DNA from: an uncultured Actinomycetes bacterium
GTDB lineage: Bacteria; Actinomycetota; Acidimicrobiia; Acidimicrobiales; RAAP-2
Reading direction: 5' to 3'
Length of the DNA stretch: 64,000 nt
NCBI GenBank assembly: GCA_903825305.1
Contig: CAIKAC010000008.1
Coordinates: 1-64,000, forward strand
The notes beneath the pieces are model-generated. The model was not told the DNA's origin. It worked only from the letters and a program-made list of their open reading frames with translations, and made no database searches. Of this stretch, positions 25,409 to 32,699 are shown piece after piece. A program made the translations under genes and the position numbers. Numbering within the stretch: position 1 is the stretch's first letter; the number at the start of each line of letters is the position of its first letter.

Positions 25409-26515
25409 TTGGGTGAGGTAGCTGTCCTATTTGGTGGTCCGTCGCCCGAACACGACGTCTCCATCCTGAGTGGCTTGCAAGCCGTCCGTGCGCTCAAGGC
25501 CGCCGGTCGAGGTGTGCAGGCGATCTATTGGTCAAAGACTGCGAGTTTTCATCTCGTCGATTCCAATCTCGAAGCCACTGCTTTTGTCGACGGTGTCCCG
25601 TCAGGCGCGAGTCAGCTCACCCTTGAAGGCGGCGCAGGCTTCGTAGCCGCAGGTGGTCGACTTCGAGGAGCAAAGGCTTTAGATCTCGACGCGGTGGTGC
25701 TGTGCACCCATGGCGGGCCCGGCGAAGATGGATCGCTCCAAGGCGCTCTCGATGTGGCTGGTGTGTCCTATACAGGACCTTCGGTTGCTGGAGCGGCGCT
25801 GGGTATGGACAAATTGGCCTTTAGTGACGTTGTTCGAGCCGCTGGCTGTCGGGCACTGCCTCGCTTGGCGCTGACTCCAGAACTTGAGCACATTGATTTC
25901 GATGGTCCCTACATCGTGAAGCCTCGCTTTGGCGGTTCTTCCATCGGCATCGATGTGGTTGCTGACCTCGCAACCGCCAAAGCCCGGCTGACGAGCAACC
26001 CGCACCTTCGTTCCGGTGCGGTGATCGAGCCGTATCGCGAAGACCTCTATGACCTGCAAATCGGCGTTCGACGCCATCCGACCTTGACGCTTTCGGCGAT
26101 TGAGCGACCGCTGCGAGGGCCGCGCACCTCGGGCGAAATTTTGAACTACACCGACAAGTACGGCGGTGGTGAAGGTATGGCGAGTGCACCGCGTGAACTC
26201 CCCGCTCAGTTGGCGAGTCCCATTCACGAATCAATGGTCTCCATGGCAGCCACGGTGGCCGAAGCGGCCTTGATTCGCGGCGTTGCCCGGATTGACTTTT
26301 TAGGCAATGACCACGAGGTCTTTGTCAACGAGGTGAACACTATCCCCGGATCGCTCGCTCGTTATTTGTTTATCGAGCCAGAAATCCCCTTCGCCCAGTT
26401 GCTCACCGACATGATTGAGGAAACGAAGGCCGTACCGACGCGTCGCTACAGCGCAGCGGGAGCCGACGGCTTAGTGCTGCGAGGTGCAGCCTCCATCGCG
26501 GCCAAGCTGGCTTGA
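25409..26515 (+). CDS. ddl: D-alanine--D-alanine ligase
   Basis: A 368-residue ATP-grasp enzyme that joins two D-alanines for the peptidoglycan stem peptide. VAVLFGGPSPEHDVSILSG at the N terminus (FGG..EH..S), LCTHGGPGEDGSLQGALDVAG, YTGPSVAGAALGMDK, the ATP-grasp YIVKPRFGGSSIGID, and ARIDFLGNDHEVFVNEVNTIPG are all present. The start is TTG 25409, backed by AAAGGGG 8 bases upstream. In mycobacteria ddl also lies close to gpsA and cofC; here it is about 23 kb away, paired with a MurF-like gene. The last 70 bases overlap the converging LysM-BTAD gene. Confidence 0.93.
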   Translation: MGEVAVLFGGPSPEHDVSILSGLQAVRALKAAGRGVQAIYWSKTASFHLVDSNLEATAFVDGVPSGASQLTLEGGAGFVAAGGRLRGAKALDLDAVVLCTHGGPGEDGSLQGALDVAGVSYTGPSVAGAALGMDKLAFSDVVRAAGCRALPRLALTPELEHIDFDGPYIVKPRFGGSSIGIDVVADLATAKARLTSNPHLRSGAVIEPYREDLYDLQIGVRRHPTLTLSAIERPLRGPRTSGEILNYTDKYGGGEGMASAPRELPAQLASPIHESMVSMAATVAEAALIRGVARIDFLGNDHEVFVNEVNTIPGSLARYLFIEPEIPFAQLLTDMIEETKAVPTRRYSAAGADGLVLRGAASIAAKLA

Positions 26516-28767
26516 TCTTCTCGCAGGCGCGCCACCAAACGGCGATAGTGCTGTTCTTGGTAAGCGTTGGGACTCGTTCCAGGCTCGAGTTGGTCGCACA
26601 CGGCAGCGAGTGCATCAAAGGCTGAGCGAAGGGCGCGCGGGTCACGCTTGGCCGCGGCAATCTCCATGGCCAGCATGCAAAGAGATTCTGAGTAGGTCGC
26701 AACTACCTGTGCTTTGGCGAGCACGCTGCTCGCGCGATTCGCGAATCCCAACTCGAGCGCCAGAGAGACGGCTTCACTGGCCGCGTGCTCAGTAGCAATC
26801 TCGAGCTGAGAGCGAAGACCTTCAGCACTCATCCAGCCATAGCCATTCAAGGTCGCCCCAAGGGGCTCGGCTTCAATGAGATCAAAGGCTTGGGTGAGCT
26901 CGTCTAAACGCGCAAGGCCATGCTGAGTTGCGTTCCCAACCAAGGAGAAAAAGATTTCGAGATCGCACTGCAGTGAATCGGCCACCACGTAGCGACCATC
27001 TCGGGTGACCGCAGCCAGATAGGGCTCGCCGTCTGAGGTGTCACCGAGCGCCTTGCGGGCGGCACTCGCGATATTGAAGAGCGTCTTCGCTGCGGCATCG
27101 CGCTCGGTGGTGCCCAAGACTCGGGTGCGAAGTCGATCGGCGGTGGGCGGCTCATCTCGATGGAGGCACAGGTAGGCGAGCAGTTCGACCACTCTGCGTT
27201 GTCGAGAACTTTGCAAGGAGCCAGTCAGACCATCAATTCTTGGCTCGCTCACTAAGAGTCGCACCATGGGGCCACGGGTGGTCCGAGGCGGAGCGCTATC
27301 GAGGCGCGCAAGGGGTGCCGAGATCATCACGCCTTGAAGCGGCGCATCGAGTAACTCGCGACCGAGAGAGCCCAAGGTGGCCAGCGTGCCCGGAGTTGTC
27401 AACGAAGGGTCCTCAAGGCTCGATGAATCATCGATGCTGAAATCAGCATCGTCAGGTGCATCAACGACCACGATGGAGGCGGCTGAATCGGGCGCATCGA
27501 ATTGTGTTGCGATGATCACCTGGTCGCTGTCAGGTGCCTCTTCACTGCCCTCGATCCAATTCCACATGCCCCAGAGGTAGTCGCGCTGCAGTGCAAGTGC
27601 ATCGGTCACCATGGCGTTCGCCTGTGCGCCGGCGATGGTGGCGGTGACGCCCGCCGGCACGACGAGGAGCTCAGTTCGTCCTTCACCTTCGCGTAGTGGC
27701 ATAACGAATCCTGGCGAAGCGGTGGGTGCTTCACAAGCAACTGCCAGATCAGCAGGAGCTGCGCTCCAGTGCTGTAATGACCGTGATTCGATGCGTGCAC
27801 CCTCTGGACCAATGCTCATGAGGCAGGCTTCGTTCAACACGCCATCTCTCCACGCCAACAGCACCGCGCGTTCAACCATGGTGATCAAGGGCTCAACGGG
27901 GAGTTCATCGAGCAAGGAGGATGCATCGATCAACGGATCGGAAGGCAACACTCGATTACAGGATCGCCGCCGCTGAGCGAGCAACCCAAGAAGCAGAACC
28001 GAACTCGAAAGGGTGGCGGGCAGCCACCAGCGATGGGCCTGAGGGTGGTGGGTCGATGGCGTGTGGAGCCGCGACGACTGTGTTGAAGCCGAGCCCGAGG
28101 GCGCCACTTGTGCTCGAGGGGCGCTTGCGTGGAGCGCGAGAAGATCAGGCTGCTTGGCGATAGGAGGCAGCGAAGCGGATGTCGGCGCTGCTTGATCGGG
28201 GAGGGTGAGAAGCCAACCAGCGAAAATGAGTGATGGGTCGGTGAAGAGACGACCATCGGTCATGGTGCGCCCGAGGTTTGCTCGGGCAATGAGCGTCCAA
28301 TCCAGCGGATCGCCGTAGTGGGCTGCTGCAATAGACCACAGCGAATCGCCGGGCACGACGAGATAGGTCGAGGCGGTGGCCTGAATCACGGTCACCGCTT
28401 GCTGCGTATTCGCGTGAAGCGATGGGGCCGTGGACGGGGGAGCTGCGCCAGCAGCTGCACCAAAGCCTGGCAGCAGAGAGGCGATCACCAGGGCCAAGCC
28501 GGCCAGGCGGGCCGCCATTCGATCGAGCGCTCGCGGGGCATCAGCTAAGAGCTCTCGACGTTTGAGTTGGCTTAGCGTTGAGGCAATCAGGTCAAGGCCG
28601 CACCACGCCCACACCACCCATGCCAGGAGCGCAATGAGTGAGTTTGCCCGGCTGAGTTGTGCAAACAACGACAGAGGGTTGCCCGTGCGCAAGAGCAAAA
28701 CCGATGGCACTCCCGCGAGGAGGAGCCAGGCGAACAGTTCGTCACTGTGGTGGCGATTTCGGCTCAT
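26446..28767 (-). CDS. Membrane protein with LysM domain and C-terminal SARP/BTAD-like regulator domain
   Basis: A 773-residue protein from ATG 28767, which overlaps the upstream stop (ATGA). The first ~100 residues have three membrane spans. A LysM module (YLVVPGDSLWSIAAAHYGDP...IFAGWLLTLP) is at about 135-190, a further span (LPATLSSSVLLLGLLAQRR) near 250-268, and then a long cytoplasmic part. Near 535-650 is a winged-helix-like segment (SSRQRRVVELLAYLCLHRDEPPTADRLRTRVL) followed by a helical, TPR-like BTAD region to the end. LysM binds peptidoglycan and BTAD-type domains belong to SARP activators, so this may link envelope state to transcription. No similarity to an experimentally studied protein is recognised. 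Confidence 0.72.
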   Translation of the reverse strand: MSRNRHHSDELFAWLLLAGVPSVLLLRTGNPLSLFAQLSRANSLIALLAWVVWAWCGLDLIASTLSQLKRRELLADAPRALDRMAARLAGLALVIASLLPGFGAAAGAAPPSTAPSLHANTQQAVTVIQATASTYLVVPGDSLWSIAAAHYGDPLDWTLIARANLGRTMTDGRLFTDPSLIFAGWLLTLPDQAAPTSASLPPIAKQPDLLALHASAPRAQVAPSGSASTQSSRLHTPSTHHPQAHRWWLPATLSSSVLLLGLLAQRRRSCNRVLPSDPLIDASSLLDELPVEPLITMVERAVLLAWRDGVLNEACLMSIGPEGARIESRSLQHWSAAPADLAVACEAPTASPGFVMPLREGEGRTELLVVPAGVTATIAGAQANAMVTDALALQRDYLWGMWNWIEGSEEAPDSDQVIIATQFDAPDSAASIVVVDAPDDADFSIDDSSSLEDPSLTTPGTLATLGSLGRELLDAPLQGVMISAPLARLDSAPPRTTRGPMVRLLVSEPRIDGLTGSLQSSRQRRVVELLAYLCLHRDEPPTADRLRTRVLGTTERDAAAKTLFNIASAARKALGDTSDGEPYLAAVTRDGRYVVADSLQCDLEIFFSLVGNATQHGLARLDELTQAFDLIEAEPLGATLNGYGWMSAEGLRSQLEIATEHAASEAVSLALELGFANRASSVLAKAQVVATYSESLCMLAMEIAAAKRDPRALRSAFDALAAVCDQLEPGTSPNAYQEQHYRRLVARLREDQASLAAMEAAPRSTKPSAPAAL

Positions 28768-29378
28768 GTTGGCGCAACTTCTAGTCGGTAACTCGTCATA
28801 GCAATGGAGGGCGAGCCAATAATCGAAACCGTGCACGAGCCAGAACTAAGCGCAATCGTCAGGGGACTGGTCCCACTGATCGAGCTATCTTGCGTTCCAC
28901 ACGTCACCCGTAAGGTCAAAGAGACGGAGCTTGACCAGGTGAGCGTGGCGCTTCGCGTCGAGGGACTCGTGAGGGGGTAATCGGCTTCGATGATTTGGGG
29001 GCCTTCCAGCCAGCCGGTCTCCACGATGGTGGGGTCAAGGTTGGCTGCAGTGGTGGCAATGGCAGTGGGCTTCGTGGTTGTGGTCGTCGAAGGATCGACC
29101 GCCTGTGATGGTGGATACGGCGAGGTTGGCGTCGCCGCCGTGGTCGTCATGATGGGGCGGTGAGGCGATTCGTGACGTGACATGATCACTGGCTGTGAAA
29201 CTCGAGGAGATTTGGTCGCACCTCGGGTTCGCGGGCTCTGTGTAGATTGCGCTCGGTAATCGTGAACCACGATGCCGCCGTGGTTCTGGGCGGCCAAGAG
29301 GGCAAGCACGCCTAGCAAGGTGGCAAGGAGTGCCCAGCGGCGTCCATGCACCATTGATGATCGGGCCTTCGAGATCAT
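28764..29378 (-). CDS. Small membrane-anchored or secreted protein of unknown function
   Basis: 204 residues. A basic N terminus and one hydrophobic segment (WALLATLLGVLALLAA, about 15-30) form a signal anchor. A low-complexity Ser/Thr/Pro linker (TTTAATPTSPYPPS, STTTTTKPTAIATT) follows, then a compact C-terminal part rich in beta-forming residues with two cysteines (VTCGTQDSSIS and SGSCTVSI), likely a disulfide in an Ig-like domain outside the membrane. It lies between the HTH gene (22 bases upstream) and the LysM-BTAD gene (ATGA overlap), so it probably belongs to the same envelope-sensing unit. The start could be ATG 29378 or ATG 29354. Confidence 0.65.
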   Translation of the reverse strand: MISKARSSMVHGRRWALLATLLGVLALLAAQNHGGIVVHDYRAQSTQSPRTRGATKSPRVSQPVIMSRHESPHRPIMTTTAATPTSPYPPSQAVDPSTTTTTKPTAIATTAANLDPTIVETGWLEGPQIIEADYPLTSPSTRSATLTWSSSVSLTLRVTCGTQDSSISGTSPLTIALSSGSCTVSIIGSPSIAMTSYRLEVAPT

Positions 29379-29400
29379 CTCGGCACCCTAGATCGCCAAC

Positions 29401-30132
29401 TCACAGAATCCTCATCGCCATTCTTCGACTTGCCTCAGCAATGGTTCTTGGGGACACGCCGAGCATGGCCGAGAGCTCCCGATAGCTATAGCCAAGGACT
29501 TCTCGACCGTAGAGACCAGCAGCCCCAATGGGGTCTCGGTCATTACCGAGCGCCTTGAGACGGGCTCCAATCTCGTCGAAGGGCTCCGTATCTTCAATGG
29601 CCATACACAACGCACTCGCTAGGGCGCGCTCCTCATCAAGCGATGCGGTGGGATGGTGGTTAGCGAGTTGGCGCCGCATCCGACAGCGAACCGCGTTGAG
29701 GACATCGGGCGCTGCATAGGGACGACATTGGCCACGCCATTCAGTGATGACTTCGAAACACAAGGTAATGAGGTCAGCGAGCAGTGCTCCAGGATCAGCG
29801 CCAGCCCATCGACCCCAACCAAGTCGTCGGGCTACCCCGACGAGCCCGGGGAGTAAGGTCTGCAAGAGGGCTCGAGGCACCAGCGGATGGCTCTCAGCGA
29901 GTCGAAGCAATTCCGAGACCACCTGTGCTCGCTCGGGGCTGCTCAGCCCGCTTCGGGGTTCTAAGAGCCTGACAAGATCTCCGAGGTCTCGGGCGCTGAG
30001 TGTTTCTAATGCGTCGCTGTGGCTACAGAGGCATTGGAAGGCCGCGCGAGAAGCTGATGAATGCTCGATGGCGATCCATTCACTTCGCATTTGATCAAGT
30101 TGCTTGGTGGTGTAGGTAGTCATGGTGCTCAT
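29401..30132 (-). CDS. Putative sigma-like / HTH DNA-binding regulator
   Basis: About 243 residues from ATG 30132 (ATG 30123 also possible). The last ~50 residues read GREVLGYSYRELSAMLGVSPRTIAEASRRMAMRIL, a helix-turn-helix of the sigma region 4/LuxR kind. A central helical part (LLADLITLCFEVITEWRGQCRPYAAPDVLNAVRCRMRRQL) resembles the region-2-like part of sigma-related proteins that accompany LysM-BTAD genes. It heads the operon that also encodes the anchored protein and the LysM-BTAD protein. The target promoters are unknown. The upstream in-frame extension to 30216 would overlap the divergent gene and is not favoured. Confidence 0.6.
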   Translation of the reverse strand: MSTMTTYTTKQLDQMRSEWIAIEHSSASRAAFQCLCSHSDALETLSARDLGDLVRLLEPRSGLSSPERAQVVSELLRLAESHPLVPRALLQTLLPGLVGVARRLGWGRWAGADPGALLADLITLCFEVITEWRGQCRPYAAPDVLNAVRCRMRRQLANHHPTASLDEERALASALCMAIEDTEPFDEIGARLKALGNDRDPIGAAGLYGREVLGYSYRELSAMLGVSPRTIAEASRRMAMRIL

Positions 30133-30196
30133 GATGCGAACACCGCGTCCCCTTAACGCTCCCCAACGGAGCAGTCTTGGTAATGGGGAGTCGGAG

Positions 30197-30202
30197 TAGC
30201 CT
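30197..30202 (+). promoter_or_regulatory. -10 element (TAGCCT) of the 118-residue gene
   Basis: TAGCCT is followed by 6 bases and ATG 30209; a leaderless transcript is predicted. Confidence 0.45.
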
Positions 30203-30208
30203 GAAGCC

Positions 30209-30565
30209 ATGAACATTGAAGAGTTCTATTCCGAAGACGAACGCCGCCGAAGCTCCATCGAGATTGAGTTGGGCCGTGAGTGGCGCGATGCCGCCAATGT
30301 CCGATACGAACTCAGTTGGATTGAAGACACCGGTGAGCTCTACATCATGCGCGAACCCGTCCCAGAGTTCTTTGAAGACCCCCTCGGCGGCTTTCACGTC
30401 GATAAAGAAGATCTTGAGGGTCTTCAAGTGATGGCGCTGTGCACCATTGCCTCACACGAGCGACTGGTGGAAGTGCTCGCGGGCTGGGAGGCGGCCATGG
30501 ACGCACCCGATGGCATTTCGTGGCTCAAAGCGAAACTCAGCGCCGCGGGTTTGCGCGACGCCTGA
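30209..30565 (+). CDS. Conserved hypothetical protein, small and acidic
   Basis: 118 residues, acidic and soluble, without membrane spans or a signal. It begins MNIEEFYSEDERRRSSIEIELGREWRD and contains the aromatic strand pattern VRYELSWIEDTGELYIMREPVPEF, which suggests an alpha/beta fold. I do not recognise the family with certainty. The start is well supported by TAGCCT 6 bases upstream. It is divergent from the HTH regulator and converges with the lipoprotein gene, whose stop is 5 bases away, so it is a single-gene unit. Confidence 0.7.
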   Translation: MNIEEFYSEDERRRSSIEIELGREWRDAANVRYELSWIEDTGELYIMREPVPEFFEDPLGGFHVDKEDLEGLQVMALCTIASHERLVEVLAGWEAAMDAPDGISWLKAKLSAAGLRDA

Positions 30566-30569
30566 GGAC

Positions 30570-30956
30570 TCAACTCCCCAAATAGGGAGTGGGGGAGTTG
30601 ATGACCTTGCACATCGCGACGAACGCGGGAACGAGATAACTCTCAGGAACTCGGTCGGCTTCTTGGATATTGGTCATCAAGGCGTTGTAACTGCCATCGG
30701 CTGACGTGGCATTGGCTGCATAAGGCAGCGCCCGCAACAACTGCGACTGAGCGAGCAAGGTTTGCGATTGTCGCTGCGCGGCCGTCGCATCGTTAGGGAT
30801 GGCCTGCAGGGTCGAAACAGACTTCGTCACCCAATGGCACGCTGATCGGCCATCGCTCAGCGCCGTGCCATTCGAGCACGCAGATGCGCCAAGTGCGACG
30901 GCCCCCAGGGCGAGGACGACGAGGCCCACACGGGCCTTGGCGACTAGCCCAGCCAT
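30570..30956 (-). CDS. Putative small lipoprotein of unknown function
   Basis: 128 residues with a lipoprotein signal: a basic start, a hydrophobic core (VGLVVLALGAVALG) and a lipobox GASAC with the cysteine at residue 27. The mature part is mostly helical and holds two more cysteines (RSACHW and VAMCKV). No family is recognised. Its start overlaps the end of the upstream 185-residue gene by 13 bases, so the two are probably coupled. Confidence 0.65.
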   Translation of the reverse strand: MAGLVAKARVGLVVLALGAVALGASACSNGTALSDGRSACHWVTKSVSTLQAIPNDATAAQRQSQTLLAQSQLLRALPYAANATSADGSYNALMTNIQEADRVPESYLVPAFVAMCKVINSPTPYLGS

Positions 30957-31501
30957 CGAATGGAATTATCGAGAAGAAATTCGCTCACCGATGCGCAACG
31001 GTCAAAGACATCGCAAAGCAACTCTTCGCCTTTCAAAATCCTTGCGAGCGATACGGGTCGGCGCGCGATGATGGTGAGGCGACGCTCGGGAGCATCGGTG
31101 GCGGATGCAAACGAGTCGAGGGCCGAGACCTCTAAGGGGAGTTCCATGCCGCCAACGCCAGCCAAATCAATGGCCAAATTCAGCAAATCCGGACCCTTGG
31201 GGAGCGGGGGGAGTGCCCAGGTGAAGGTCAGGGGGAAGTGAAAATCATCGGCGGGATCTTCTTCATCACCAAGGCCGATGATGGCATCTTCGAAACTCAG
31301 CAAGACGCGGGGATCAACATCGAGGGCGAGATGGAGATCAACGGGCCCACCGCAACCTTCCTCAGGGTGAAGGTCGACTTCCCAGACTTGGCGCAGAGAA
31401 TAAGTCTCGACAAAGTGGCGCTCATCATGGACATGAAAGCCATGGTCCACTGAGTGATCTTTAATCTCGGCTACGTAGCCGGCAACATCGATAGCAGCCA
31501 C
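30944..31501 (-). CDS. Conserved hypothetical protein
   Basis: About 185 residues, soluble. It is rich in acidic residues and beta-strand patterns (DDFHFPLTFTWALPPLPKGP, RRLTIIARRPVSLARIL), with a C-terminal helical end DVFDRCASVSEFLLDNS. I do not recognise it. The frame is open to TTG 31567, but that start lies inside the divergent phosphatase gene. GTG 31501 has TAGTCT 7 bases before it and is preferred. It precedes and overlaps the small lipoprotein gene. Confidence 0.6.
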   Translation of the reverse strand: MAAIDVAGYVAEIKDHSVDHGFHVHDERHFVETYSLRQVWEVDLHPEEGCGGPVDLHLALDVDPRVLLSFEDAIIGLGDEEDPADDFHFPLTFTWALPPLPKGPDLLNLAIDLAGVGGMELPLEVSALDSFASATDAPERRLTIIARRPVSLARILKGEELLCDVFDRCASVSEFLLDNSIRWLG

Positions 31502-31508
31502 GTCATTG

Positions 31509-31514
31509 AGACTA
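31509..31514 (-). promoter_or_regulatory. -10 element (TAGTCT) of the 185-residue gene
   Basis: TAGTCT on the minus strand is followed by 7 bases and GTG 31501. It is only 25 bases from the opposing -10 at 31540, so polymerase occupancy should be mutually exclusive. Confidence 0.4.
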
Positions 31515-31539
31515 GTAGGGAGTTCGAGAATTCCGGAAG

Positions 31540-31545
31540 TAGGGT
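31540..31545 (+). promoter_or_regulatory. -10 element (TAGGGT) of the phosphatase gene
   Basis: TAGGGT is followed by 6 bases and GTG 31552, supporting that GTG and a leaderless transcript. Confidence 0.45.
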
Positions 31546-31551
31546 GACATC

Positions 31552-32292
31552 GTGGACGACCAAGCAATAATTGAAACCCTTCTTGAGGCTGCCAAGGCGG
31601 TCGAAACGGCCCTGGCGGGCTTTGAGGGCTCGGGGCTTTCAGGCCGGCGAGAGACCCAATATCTCCTTGATGAAGTCGCCGACCGAGCCGCGCTCGACGT
31701 ACTTTTGAACGCGAGCTTTGCGGTATTTTCAGAAGAAACGGGCCTGCAGGGCGAGGGGGATCTCACCGTGGTGATTGACCCCGTTGACGGATCTACCAAC
31801 TGCGACCGTGGGATTCCCTTCTTCTGTACCTCTTTGGCCGTGCTTGACCACGTGGGACTGCGGGCCGGTCTCGTGCGGAGTTTGGTCACCGGTGTCACCT
31901 ACAGCGCTACGCGAGGTGGGGGAGCGTTTCGCGATGGCCGGGCCATTTCGCCAAGCACCCAAACCCAGTTAGGCCAGGCCATCGTCGGCGTCAATGGCCT
32001 CTATCCCAAACAGTTCCTGTGGCGCCAGACTCGATCCTTGGGGGCCGCCGCTCTTGAGATGTGCCTTGTGGCTGATGGTTCTCTGGATGCGTTCTTTCAA
32101 GCCCCGCCGGCTTGTGTTCATCCTTGGGACTATCTCGCCGCCATGTTGATTTGTCTTGAAGCTGGCGCAGTAGTGCGAGCAGTTGACGGTGAGGAGTTAG
32201 TCATTGTTGAAGCGACACCTCGTCACCCCATCGTTGCGGCAACGCCAGAGTTGGCTCAGGCGATCGCAGATGAACTCGCGTCATCTCACTAG
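31552..32292 (+). CDS. Inositol-monophosphatase-family phosphatase
   Basis: A 246-residue Mg-dependent, lithium-sensitive-type phosphatase. The metal-binding residues are visible: FSEETGLQG (Glu), VIDPVDGSTNCDRGIPFFCTSLAV (DPxDG[ST] motif) and WDYLAAMLICLEAGA (Asp). Family members hydrolyse inositol phosphates, histidinol phosphate, fructose 1,6-bisphosphate or PAP. The short length and position before a tRNA do not discriminate between these, so no gene symbol is given. It ends 29 bases before tRNA-Val. Confidence 0.88.
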   Translation: MDDQAIIETLLEAAKAVETALAGFEGSGLSGRRETQYLLDEVADRAALDVLLNASFAVFSEETGLQGEGDLTVVIDPVDGSTNCDRGIPFFCTSLAVLDHVGLRAGLVRSLVTGVTYSATRGGGAFRDGRAISPSTQTQLGQAIVGVNGLYPKQFLWRQTRSLGAAALEMCLVADGSLDAFFQAPPACVHPWDYLAAMLICLEAGAVVRAVDGEELVIVEATPRHPIVAATPELAQAIADELASSH

Positions 32293-32321
32293 TCCATTCC
32301 CTTGCTAGCGTGTAACCCTTG

Positions 32322-32395
32322 GGGCGCTTAGCTCAGTTGGTTAGAGCTCTTGGCTTACATCCAAGCGGTCGGGGGTTCGAGTCCCTCAGCGCCCA
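32322..32395 (+). tRNA. tRNA-Val (anticodon UAC)
   Basis: A complete cloverleaf. Acceptor GGGCGCT pairs with AGCGCCC; the D arm is GCTC AGTTGGTTA GAGC. Anticodon stem CTTGG/CCAAG encloses loop CTTACAT, giving anticodon TAC, and the T arm has TTCGAGT in the loop. CCA is encoded (to 32398). A possible -10 TAGCGT lies at 32306-32311. A degenerate copy of the same gene is found at 37117-37185. Confidence 0.96.
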
Positions 32396-32398
32396 CCA

Positions 32399-32685
32399 CG
32401 TTTCCTTAAACCATTGTCGGATTCTTCAATGATGAAAGCCACCCCTTAGCCAATATCAAGGGTGAATCGATACGCCTCTTCGCTTGGCTCTGGCTCGCCA
32501 AGCTCGAGTGTGCATTCCAAGCCGAATGTCGATGGCGCCTTTGCAGTCATGCCGGTTTAGCTTGTCCAATTTCAATCTCACGCTTCGGGCCATGTATGAA
32601 TAACGTGACTCGCGGTCTCTCTAATCGAAAGCTGTGGTGGCAAATGAACCACATAGGGGAAGGCTGCGTTTTCTTGGAGATTTGG
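32399..32685. other. Intergenic stretch after tRNA-Val
   Basis: No supported gene or RNA is seen. Short reading frames on both strands lack codon character and start signals. Phrases such as CCCTTAGCCA and GATACG recur about 4.9 kb downstream after the tRNA remnant, but the match is too weak to call a repeat. Confidence 0.4.
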
Positions 32686-32691
32686 TAGAGT
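32686..32691 (+). promoter_or_regulatory. -10 element (TAGAGT) of the glycine-rich protein gene
   Basis: TAGAGT is followed by 8 bases and ATG 32700. This supports the signal-peptide start over the in-frame upstream start at 32634. Confidence 0.42.
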
Positions 32692-32699
32692 TTCCAACG

